Made by a program: the position numbers and the translations under genes. Of a stretch of 31,245 nucleotides of DNA, positions 1-6,857 are shown piece after piece. The stretch comes from Methanolobus sp. UBA474 (GTDB taxonomy: Archaea > Halobacteriota > Methanosarcinia > Methanosarcinales > Methanosarcinaceae): the NCBI GenBank assembly GCA_002501695.1, contig DANZ01000131.1, forward strand, positions 1 through 31,245, given 5' to 3'. The notes beneath the pieces were generated by a model. It searched no databases. It saw only the letters and a list, made by a program, of their open reading frames with translations, and was not told the DNA's origin. Positions within the stretch are counted from its first letter, which is position 1. Each line of letters opens with the position of its first letter.

Positions 1-161
1 AAACCACAATGAACCCGGAAACAAGAACACTGCTGAAGGTGACAATGGAAGATGCTATCGCAGCGGATGAGATGTTCTCGGTGCTCATGGGCGATGAGGT
101 AGAGCCACGTAAGAACTTCATCCTGGCGCATGCCAGGGATGTCGTTAATCTGGATGTGTGA
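1..161 (+). CDS. gyrB: DNA gyrase subunit B, C-terminal end (partial)
   Basis: This is the last 53 codons of a gene that begins outside the window. The frame starts at base 3 and ends with TGA at 159-161. The peptide carries the conserved GyrB tail (NPETRTLLKV, then a DEMFSVLMGDEVEPRK stretch and a terminal NLDV), where the TOPRIM/C-terminal domain contacts GyrA. GyrB supplies the ATPase of the A2B2 enzyme that introduces negative supercoils. gyrA follows after 10 bases with its own GGTGA ribosome binding site, so the two are almost certainly one transcript. Gyrase is of bacterial origin in those archaea that have it. Confidence 0.95.
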   Translation, partial: TTMNPETRTLLKVTMEDAIAADEMFSVLMGDEVEPRKNFILAHARDVVNLDV

Positions 162-171
162 GGTGAGATGA

Positions 172-2685
172 ATGGCAGATAATACAGATAACGATAATAA
201 CCAGAACAACGCTTCCGCTCCAGGCCATGTGGATAAGATGCCTTTAGACGTCCAGCCTACAGATACTGGCGAGAAGATCATTCCCATTCTCATTGAAGAC
301 GAGATGAGAAACTCGTACATCGACTACTCGATGAGTGTCATCGTGGGGCGTGCACTGCCCGATGCAAGGGACGGCCTCAAGCCCGTACACCGCAGAATAC
401 TCTACGCAATGAAAGAAGCCGGTATCACTGCTGACAAGCCTTACAAGAAGTCCGCCCGTGTAGTGGGAGATGTGCTTGGTAAGTACCACCCTCACGGAGA
501 TGTCGCAGTTTACGATTCTCTGGTACGGATGGTACAGGATTTCTCCCTGCGCTACCCGCTGATCGACGGCCAGGGAAACTTCGGTTCGATTGACGGTGAC
601 TCTGCAGCAGCTATGCGTTACACTGAGGCACGCATGGACAAGATCGCGGACGAGATGCTGTTGGATATCGATAAGGAGACCGTGTCCACCCGCCCCAACT
701 ACGACGGTTCGCTTCAGGAGCCCACAGTGCTTCCTGCAAAGCTGCCAAACCTGCTTGTCAATGGTTCCACCGGTATTGCCGTAGGTATGGCTACCAACAT
801 GGCACCTCACAATCTGACCGAGGTCATTGATGCTACATTGATGCAGATGGATAACCCTGAGGTCAGCGTCAGTGAACTCATGAAGGTTATCAAGGGTCCG
901 GATTTCCCGACCGCCGCTATCATCCTCGGGTCGCAGGGCATAAGGGACGCCTATGAAACAGGGCGCGGCAGAGTGCAGCTTCGGGCTGTGGCTGAGATCG
1001 AGGAGATGAAGAAAGACAAGAATGCCATTATCGTGACGGAACTCCCCTATCAGGTCAATAAGGCCAAGCTCATAGAGTCTATAGCCGAGCTTGTAAGGGA
1101 TAAAAAGATCATCGGCATTTCCGATCTGCGTGATGAGTCCGACCGTGATGGTATACGTGTGGTTATCGAACTCTCACGCGGCACCAATCCCCACGTGGTG
1201 TTGAACCAGCTGTATAAGCACACTCAGATGCAGACCACTTTTGGTATCATCAACCTGGCCCTGGTGGACAACGTGCCCCGGGAATTACGCCTTAAGGACC
1301 TGCTGCGCATCTATATAGAGCACCGCATGGATATCATCCAGAAGCGGACGCTGTTCCAGCTTCGGAAAGCAGAGGATAGAGCCCACATATTGAGGGGCCT
1401 GAAGATAGCCCTGGACCATCTGGACGCGGTCATAAGCCTGATCAGGTCTTCAAATGATGTTGAAACTGCACGTGAAGGCCTTATAAGTAATTTCGGGCTG
1501 GATGAGATCCAGGCAAAAGCCATTCTTGAAATGCGCCTGCAGAGGCTGACAGGGCTTGAAAGGCAGAAGGTGGAGGATGAATATAACGAGGTTCTCCGGC
1601 TCATTGCCGAGCTGACTGATATCATCAATAGCGACGAGAGGAAGTATAACATCATCAGGTCCGAACTTACAGACCTGAGGGAACGCTTCGGTGATGAAAG
1701 AAGGACCAAGATAATAGGGTCTGTCATGGACTTCGAGGATGAGGACCTGATACCTGATGAGGAAGTGGTTGTCACCATAACCAACAGTGGCTACATTAAG
1801 CGGCTTCCGCTGGATACTTACTCCCAGCAGCACAGGGGTGGCAAGGGTATCATAGGCATGGATACCAAGGAAGAGGACTTCGTCACCGATATATTCGTGG
1901 CATCTACTCATAATTATATCCTTTTCTTCACAAGCAAGGGAAGGGTCTACTGGCAGAAGGTGTACGAGGTGCCTGAAGGCAGCAGGCAGTCCAGAGGCAA
2001 AGCCATAGTGAATCTGCTGGAACTCGGGGAAGGCGAGTCCATCACCGCGATGATACCGGTGAGCGAATTCTCAGAAGACAGCTATCTTTTCATGGGTACC
2101 CGCATGGGAACAGTCAAGAAGAGCTACCTCTCCGATTTCGACAATCCCCGCAAGGCAGGCATTATAGCGCTGAGCCTTGACGATGGTGATGAACTGGTGA
2201 ATGTGGCACTGACAGACGGCTCAAAGGAAATGGTAATGGTCTCAAGGCACGGCAAAGCTATCAGGTTCTCTGAGGCTGATGTGCGTCCTATGGGCAGGGC
2301 CGCAAGGGGTGTCCGCGGAATGAGACTGGAGGCAGGGGACCTTGTCGTCAGTCTGGATATTGTCGATGAGAGCGCTTCCCTTCTCACTGTCACTGAGAAT
2401 GGCTTTGGTAAGCGTACCGAGTTCGGTGAATATCGCACGCTACACAGAGGAGGACAGGGTGTTATCACTATCATGACCAACTTCAGGAATGGTCCTGTCA
2501 TCAACGTTAAAGCCGTAAAGGATACAGATGAGATAATGCTCACGAGTTCCGAAGGTATTATTATCCGGATACCTGTAAAGGACATACGTGTCCAGGGCAG
2601 GAACACTCAGGGTGTCAAGATCATGGATGTGCGTCAGAACGACAAAGTGGTCGCTGTGGCGAGGATAAGAGCAGATGGTGAGTAA
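172..2685 (+). CDS. gyrA: DNA gyrase subunit A
   Basis: GyrA is the DNA cleavage and rejoining subunit of DNA gyrase. The protein has 837 residues. It opens with an acidic, Asn/Asp-rich extension of about 28 residues that is absent from E. coli GyrA, followed by the winged-helix/tower breakage-reunion domain. The catalytic tyrosine is Tyr150 in MRYTEARM, matching E. coli Tyr122 with the 28-residue shift. The C-terminal DNA-wrapping beta-pinwheel contains the GyrA box as QHRGGKG near residue 553, which marks it as gyrase rather than topoisomerase IV. The start is set by GGTGA at 162-166, six bases upstream of ATG; the ATG at 168 is out of frame. The residue equivalent to E. coli Ser83 is Val111, which is discussed as a finding. 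Confidence 0.97.
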   Translation: MADNTDNDNNQNNASAPGHVDKMPLDVQPTDTGEKIIPILIEDEMRNSYIDYSMSVIVGRALPDARDGLKPVHRRILYAMKEAGITADKPYKKSARVVGDVLGKYHPHGDVAVYDSLVRMVQDFSLRYPLIDGQGNFGSIDGDSAAAMRYTEARMDKIADEMLLDIDKETVSTRPNYDGSLQEPTVLPAKLPNLLVNGSTGIAVGMATNMAPHNLTEVIDATLMQMDNPEVSVSELMKVIKGPDFPTAAIILGSQGIRDAYETGRGRVQLRAVAEIEEMKKDKNAIIVTELPYQVNKAKLIESIAELVRDKKIIGISDLRDESDRDGIRVVIELSRGTNPHVVLNQLYKHTQMQTTFGIINLALVDNVPRELRLKDLLRIYIEHRMDIIQKRTLFQLRKAEDRAHILRGLKIALDHLDAVISLIRSSNDVETAREGLISNFGLDEIQAKAILEMRLQRLTGLERQKVEDEYNEVLRLIAELTDIINSDERKYNIIRSELTDLRERFGDERRTKIIGSVMDFEDEDLIPDEEVVVTITNSGYIKRLPLDTYSQQHRGGKGIIGMDTKEEDFVTDIFVASTHNYILFFTSKGRVYWQKVYEVPEGSRQSRGKAIVNLLELGEGESITAMIPVSEFSEDSYLFMGTRMGTVKKSYLSDFDNPRKAGIIALSLDDGDELVNVALTDGSKEMVMVSRHGKAIRFSEADVRPMGRAARGVRGMRLEAGDLVVSLDIVDESASLLTVTENGFGKRTEFGEYRTLHRGGQGVITIMTNFRNGPVINVKAVKDTDEIMLTSSEGIIIRIPVKDIRVQGRNTQGVKIMDVRQNDKVVAVARIRADGE

Positions 2686-2765
2686 GGTAAATGCTTTTAA
2701 GTATTGACCATGTTTAATAGTCTATACACGCATAGCTATCAAAAAAAAATTATAAGGATGATATT

Positions 2766-3662
2766 ATGGAACTTGAGAAATTAAGACACGGTACCGAACT
2801 TATCAAGCGCGGCTTTGCAAAAATGCAGAAAGGTGGCGTTATCATGGATGTTACTACTCCTGATCAGGCACGTATTGCAGAGGAGGCAGGAGCAGTTGCT
2901 GTGATGGCCCTGCAGGCAGTGCCTGCAGATATTAGGAAGGCGGGTGGCGTCGCGAGGATGGCAGACCCGCAGATAATCGCCGATATAATAGACACGGTAA
3001 CCATCCCGGTAATGGCAAAAGCACGTATCGGGCACTTTGTAGAGGCTGAGATACTGCAGGCCCTTGGTGTTGATATGGTCGATGAGTCTGAAGTGCTCAC
3101 ACCTGCTGACAACAAGTACCACATCGATAAGACCGATTTCACCGTTCCTTTCGTGTGCGGTGCCAGGAATCTCGGGGAAGCGCTCCGCCGTATCAATGAG
3201 GGTGCAGCCATGATACGTACAAAGGGTGAAGCCGGAACCGGTGATGTCAGCGAGGCTGTCAAGCACATGAAGCAGATCCTGGGCGAGGTACGCGCACTTA
3301 AAGGTATGAGCAGGGAAGAGATGACCCGTATCGCCCGTGAGATCGAAGCTCCTGTAGAGCTTGTGCTCGAGACTGCACAGATGCAGCGCTTGCCGGTAGT
3401 TAACTTTGCAGCAGGCGGAGTTGCAACACCTGCCGATGCAGCCCTGATGATGCGTCTGGGCGCTGACGGTGTTTTTGTTGGCTCCGGCATATTCAAGGCT
3501 GAGATACCTGAGAAAATGGCAGTGGCCATAGTCGAGGCAGTGAACAACTATGACAATCCCGGAGTGCTTGCTGATATCTCAAAGGGTATCGGTGCAGGCA
3601 TGAAGGGCATAAGTGTTGACACTATCCCTCAGGACCAGGTCCTTCAGACACGTGGATGGTAA
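2766..3662 (+). CDS. pdxS: Pyridoxal 5'-phosphate synthase, synthase subunit PdxS
   Basis: PdxS makes pyridoxal 5'-phosphate from ribose 5-phosphate (or ribulose 5-phosphate), glyceraldehyde 3-phosphate and ammonia in the DXP-independent pathway. The protein has 298 residues, a normal length, and is a (beta/alpha)8 barrel. Visible active-site residues are Asp28 (IMDV), Lys84 in VMAKARIGHF, which forms the substrate Schiff base, and the second lysine Lys153 in IRTKGEAGTGD. The phosphate-binding glycines are in GADGVFVGSGIF. An AAGGATG ribosome binding site lies just before ATG. The 80-base gap after gyrA is AT-rich and can hold a separate promoter. pdxT follows directly and supplies ammonia. 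Confidence 0.97.
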   Translation: MELEKLRHGTELIKRGFAKMQKGGVIMDVTTPDQARIAEEAGAVAVMALQAVPADIRKAGGVARMADPQIIADIIDTVTIPVMAKARIGHFVEAEILQALGVDMVDESEVLTPADNKYHIDKTDFTVPFVCGARNLGEALRRINEGAAMIRTKGEAGTGDVSEAVKHMKQILGEVRALKGMSREEMTRIAREIEAPVELVLETAQMQRLPVVNFAAGGVATPADAALMMRLGADGVFVGSGIFKAEIPEKMAVAIVEAVNNYDNPGVLADISKGIGAGMKGISVDTIPQDQVLQTRGW

Positions 3663-3700
3663 ATACACATCCTTTAACTTTTTTTAATAACGGAGCTTTT

Positions 3701-4294
3701 ATGCGTATTGGTGTAATAGCTATTCAGGGAGACATTTCCGAACATGTGGATGCATTAGCGAGAGCTCTTGAGGAGCGCGGCAGCTCTGCCGATATCGTGA
3801 CCATCAAGCACAAAGGCATTGTCCCTGGGTGTGATGCGCTCGTTCTCCCCGGAGGGGAAAGTACCACCCTTGGCCGCCTGCTGATACGCGAAGGCATAGC
3901 GGACGAGATAAGGCAGATGCACCTTGCCGGGAAACCTATCCTGGGCACTTGTGCGGGCCTTATCCTGCTTGCAAGGGAAGGTGACGAGCAGGTGAAAAAA
4001 ACCAATCAGCATCTTCTGGGCATCATGGACACAAAGGTGAACCGGAACGCTTTTGGCAGGCAGCGTGAGTCCTTTGAGACAGGGATAGACCTTCCTTTCC
4101 TGGACTTACCCTATAATGCCGTTTTCATCAGGGCGCCCGGGATCGTTGAATGTGGGAAGGATGTGACCATCCTGACACAGCTGGATGGAATGGTGGTGGC
4201 TGCAGAACAGGGAAACGTCCTGGCACTGGCTTTTCATCCGGAACTTACACTCGATACGAGGGTGCATCAGTATTTCCTGGATAAGTTCATTTGA
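3701..4294 (+). CDS. pdxT: Pyridoxal 5'-phosphate synthase, glutaminase subunit PdxT
   Basis: PdxT hydrolyses glutamine and channels ammonia to PdxS. It is a class I glutamine amidotransferase of 197 residues from this start. The oxyanion region GGEST lies at 51-55, the nucleophile is Cys84 in LGTCAGL, and the His/Glu pair is His179 and Glu181 in FHPELT. The frame is open back to 3656, inside pdxS, but that would add 15 residues with no homology. The ATG at 3701 begins the typical MRIGVIAIQGD and has CGGAG at 3691-3695. The gene lies 38 bases after pdxS, so the pair is co-transcribed. Confidence 0.96.
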   Translation: MRIGVIAIQGDISEHVDALARALEERGSSADIVTIKHKGIVPGCDALVLPGGESTTLGRLLIREGIADEIRQMHLAGKPILGTCAGLILLAREGDEQVKKTNQHLLGIMDTKVNRNAFGRQRESFETGIDLPFLDLPYNAVFIRAPGIVECGKDVTILTQLDGMVVAAEQGNVLALAFHPELTLDTRVHQYFLDKFI

Positions 4295-4295
4295 G

Positions 4296-4335
4296 TTTTT
4301 TCATTCTCCTTCTTCTTTTTCCTTTCTTTTTCCTG
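4296..4335 (+). terminator. Pyrimidine-rich tract after pdxT
   Basis: A 40-base run of almost only T and C follows the pdxT stop directly, with several runs of four to six T. U-rich tracts of this kind are the normal archaeal termination signal, recognised by RNA polymerase and aCPSF1. No hairpin is present. It probably ends the pdxST transcript. Confidence 0.55.
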
Positions 4336-4403
4336 TTCAGAGACATCAGGTAATGAAAACCTTTAAAGTCGATAGGATGTAATCTGTATTAACAGGTTCT
4401 TAA

Positions 4404-4417
4404 CCGGGTAAACCCGG
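4404..4417. promoter_or_regulatory. Perfect inverted repeat upstream of the FMN-binding protein gene
   Basis: The sequence CCGGGTAAACCCGG has two 6-base arms around AA and lies 24 bases before the ATG at 4441. Its GC-rich character stands out from the AT-rich spacer. It could be an operator or a small RNA hairpin in the leader. No T-tract follows, so a terminator is unlikely. Confidence 0.35.
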
Positions 4418-4440
4418 ATGATGATCAGAAGGTGACATAT

Positions 4441-4848
4441 ATGGTAAAACTGAACGATGAAATGAAAGCAGAATTCGCAAAGATGAAGATATTCCCATTC
4501 GCAACAGCCTCAAAAGATGGTGTGCCAAACGTTATCCCTATCGGAATGTGCTATCTTCAGGAAGACGCAGAAACCTTATGGATCGTTGACAACTTCTTCC
4601 TTAAAACAATGGAGAACCTCAGGGAAAACCCGAGAGGGGCTATCTATGTATGGGGACCTGAGATCACTGGATGTTACCAGATAAAAGGCAATATAAAGAT
4701 CATAGACCGCGGTGAGGAATATGATGAAATGCGTAAGATCGTAAAAGCAAAGAGTGACCGCTTCCCTGCCAGGTATCTTATAAAAATGAAGATAACCGAT
4801 GTATTTGAGTGCAAAAGTGGCCCGGACGCCGGAAAGAAGCTGCTCTGA
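4441..4848 (+). CDS. Pyridoxamine 5'-phosphate oxidase-like FMN-binding protein
   Basis: This is a 135-residue single-domain protein with the split-barrel fold pattern of the PNPOx-like flavin-binding superfamily. The visible segments are FPFATASKDGVPNVIPIG, then LWIVDNFFLKTMENL, then NPRGAIYVW. These are the usual strands and helix that cradle FMN phosphate. Members of this superfamily in methanogens are mostly uncharacterised flavoproteins, and this one is too short and divergent to be called a true PdxH. Sitting just after pdxST is suggestive of a vitamin B6 link but does not prove one. A GTG at 4432 is in frame, but AGGTGA at 4430-4435 is placed as the ribosome binding site for ATG 4441. 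A T-rich stretch after the stop (4857-4880) probably ends the transcript. Confidence 0.8.
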   Translation: MVKLNDEMKAEFAKMKIFPFATASKDGVPNVIPIGMCYLQEDAETLWIVDNFFLKTMENLRENPRGAIYVWGPEITGCYQIKGNIKIIDRGEEYDEMRKIVKAKSDRFPARYLIKMKITDVFECKSGPDAGKKLL

Positions 4849-4941
4849 TCGGCCTTTCTATTATTTCTTTTTTGTATTCATTCCAATTTTTTCCTGCTGC
4901 ATTACTGCTCTTCTGTCCTTCTATCTGACAATAAATTTTAA

Positions 4942-4972
4942 TATATTGTAAGTAATATATTTATATTGCAAG
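4942..4972. repeat. Spaced direct repeat in the promoter region of the 446-residue protein gene
   Basis: TATATTGTAAG at 4942-4952 recurs as TATATTGCAAG at 4962-4972, ten of eleven bases identical and exactly 20 bases apart, about two helical turns. The second copy overlaps a plausible TATA box for the gene starting at 5008. A GCTTG/CAAGC inverted repeat follows at 4982-4998. The layout suits an activator or repressor site, but this is inference. Confidence 0.35.
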
Positions 4973-5007
4973 CCTGATCTCGCTTGCTCAGCTCAAGCAG
5001 TGATTAA

Positions 5008-6348
5008 ATGAAACTTTCCCATATTCATAGGGGCTTTATTTGCTCCCTTTCTTATTCCCTGCTGAATAAAGCCCGGGGAACGAGCGGATATATATTTCAG
5101 ATGTACTCTATTGTATGGATAATGTGGCTGGCATTTTTTGCAGCTGGCATGTTACATCCTCTATCTTCCGCTACTGGCCTTCAAAACCTTGCTTATTCTC
5201 TGATGCCTGCTGCCGCTGCAGACATGTTGCCTGCAATAATACCGGTATCGGTGCCTGTTCTATTTTTAACATTACTGGTGTTCGTTATATTCCCCTACAT
5301 GCCCGTCCATGCCTTCTGGATCTATGAGAAAACTTCAGGTGTCACGAAGAGAAGGCAGAAGGGGATGCATGTATGCAGATCCATGACAGTTGACTGCAGT
5401 TTTCCGGGAAGCGTTGAAGTAGGATTTCCGTGCATAGTATCATTCATATTAAGCAATCCGAGTGACCTCGATGTCGGGAACGTGTGGTTAAGGTGGGTAT
5501 TTCCGGGCCAGTTAAGGTGTGATATTTCACAGATGCCTGTTGGTGCTCTGGCGAAAGGGTCTTCAGGCTATGTATCCATGACATTTGTCCCCTTGAGTAC
5601 GGGAAGGATCCCGATGGGCTCAGTTGACCTGTACTTCGAGATACGCGGGCAAAAGTACACAAGGAACTGTATTTCGATGGGAGCATGTAATGTTAACTGC
5701 TCCTGCCTGTCTGTCAATACCAGTATTCCGGAGATCCTGCAATTCGGGAAAAAGGTTTCCGCAGGGATATACGTTGCCAACATATCTTCTTTCTCCCTGC
5801 ATGATGTACGGGTAAACTGCTCTTTTCAGGAAGGAATAGACTCGGATGTGACCTCGCTCAATATTGGAAGTATCCCGGCCGGGTCCGGGCAGGCAGTATT
5901 TCTCAATGTGGTCCCTAAAATAATAGGTGATATCAGCCCCGGCCAGTTAAACATCGTGCTCATGCTCAATGATAACGTCTGCCATGCGGGGCCCGTAGGA
6001 TTCGAGGTTTGCAGGATACTTGCTCCGGATCTCCATATCCGGATGAATAGGCCGGATACTCTGTACAAAGGCATCCCTGCTTCCATAGGCTTCATAGCGG
6101 AGAACCGTTCGGATGAGGTCCTGTCCAGTATATGTCTATCCAGCTGCTTCTCTTCGCAGATCGAGTGCATGGCCCCGATAGTTAGTATCGATCAGATACT
6201 ACCTGGATGTGCACGTTATATCTCTCTTGGCATCAGGCCTTTAATCAAAGGGAAAGCCGATCTCGGAAATATGAATGTCTCTTTTGAGGTGAACAATATT
6301 CTCTGCAGGAAAGAGCCAATTGTGCTTGGTGTGCACAGAATAGATTAA
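5008..6348 (+). CDS. Unrecognised membrane protein with three tandem beta-sandwich-like repeats
   Basis: I do not recognise this 446-residue protein. It has two hydrophobic segments near the N-terminus (about 33-49 and 76-100), then a Lys/Arg patch (KRRQK, 114-118), then a long non-membrane region. That region holds three repeats at about 127-221, 233-326 and 340-440. Each repeat follows the same pattern: a hydrophobic strand ending in Asn-x-Ser (SNPSD, ANISS, ENRSD), a strand with Cys, a glycine-rich turn (AKGSSGYVS, PAGSGQAVF, PGCARYIS), then a proline-led strand and a closing strand. This resembles Ig-like or CARDB-type domains. The protein has 17 cysteines, which is high. The start is uncertain, since no strong ribosome binding site precedes 5008 and Met32 is an alternative. 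A surface or envelope role is only a guess. Confidence 0.7.
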   Translation: MKLSHIHRGFICSLSYSLLNKARGTSGYIFQMYSIVWIMWLAFFAAGMLHPLSSATGLQNLAYSLMPAAAADMLPAIIPVSVPVLFLTLLVFVIFPYMPVHAFWIYEKTSGVTKRRQKGMHVCRSMTVDCSFPGSVEVGFPCIVSFILSNPSDLDVGNVWLRWVFPGQLRCDISQMPVGALAKGSSGYVSMTFVPLSTGRIPMGSVDLYFEIRGQKYTRNCISMGACNVNCSCLSVNTSIPEILQFGKKVSAGIYVANISSFSLHDVRVNCSFQEGIDSDVTSLNIGSIPAGSGQAVFLNVVPKIIGDISPGQLNIVLMLNDNVCHAGPVGFEVCRILAPDLHIRMNRPDTLYKGIPASIGFIAENRSDEVLSSICLSSCFSSQIECMAPIVSIDQILPGCARYISLGIRPLIKGKADLGNMNVSFEVNNILCRKEPIVLGVHRID

Positions 6349-6370
6349 GCAATTGTTAAAAAAGAGCACT

Positions 6371-6406
6371 AAAAAAAGGTTTTAAAGAGTGAATTACTCA
6401 CTCTTT
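6371..6406 (-). terminator. Terminator of the translation cluster, shared with the convergent gene
   Basis: On the minus strand AAAGAGTGA pairs with TCACTCTTT (6384-6392 and 6398-6406, nine perfect base pairs, five-base loop), and the left arm contains the rps6e TGA stop. Read from the minus strand, a seven-T run follows (6371-6377), with a further T-run beyond. Read from the plus strand it lies 36 bases after the stop of the convergent gene and is followed by a T/C-rich stretch, so it may serve both genes. Confidence 0.6.
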
Positions 6407-6793
6407 TGCTTCTTCTCCGCCACCAACGATGGCTTCGATGGCCTTGTCGCCGTATTCGACAACTACAGTGTTGACCTGCATAATGTCCGGTGCGATCTCT
6501 CTTCCGCGCATCATTTTTCGGCGGCGGACACCACTTGAGACCGGGGAGTAACCGACACCCTCTGCAACAAGCACTTTTTGTCTCTTTGGCCCGGGGATCT
6601 CAGGTCTCATAACCATTCCGCTCTTGTCACTTCCTCCAGTGATCTTCAGAGCATAGCCCTGAAGTCCGACGATAGCGCCGTCCACGGTCTGACCAATGGA
6701 TTTCCCAATGAGTTTGTTAGCTTCCGGTCCAGTTACATTGAACTGGTAGGTTTTTGTCTTCGGGTCTGATACCACTACTTTAAAATCTGCCAT
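6398..6793 (-). CDS. rps6e: Small ribosomal subunit protein eS6
   Basis: The 131-residue protein is of normal archaeal eS6 length. It carries the family segments MADFKVVVSDPKTKTYQ, the IGQTVDG turn, the ITGGSDKSGMVMRP loop and the basic RRRKMMRGREI motif that contacts rRNA. The acidic tail GGGEEAKE is short, and the long eukaryotic C-terminal phosphorylated helix is missing, as expected in archaea. GGAGG seven bases before the ATG is one of the strongest ribosome binding sites in the window. It is the last gene of the rpl7ae-rps28e-rpl24e-ndk-infB-rps6e cluster. Confidence 0.96.
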   Translation of the reverse strand: MADFKVVVSDPKTKTYQFNVTGPEANKLIGKSIGQTVDGAIVGLQGYALKITGGSDKSGMVMRPEIPGPKRQKVLVAEGVGYSPVSSGVRRRKMMRGREIAPDIMQVNTVVVEYGDKAIEAIVGGGEEAKE

Positions 6794-6857
6794 ATTTATT
6801 CCTCCAATAATTGTATTCGTTCCTATGATGCCTATGATTATGCGTTATCCTGAATGC

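Noticed and set aside
244..810. Long minus-strand reading frames inside gyrA, pdxS, infB, mnh and aCPSF1 genes
   Set aside because: They lie opposite strong conserved genes, have no domains or ribosome binding sites, and are explained by codon bias of the real strand.
3656..3700. Upstream extension of pdxT
   Set aside because: The extra 15 residues are not family-like and ATG 3701 has its own CGGAG site.
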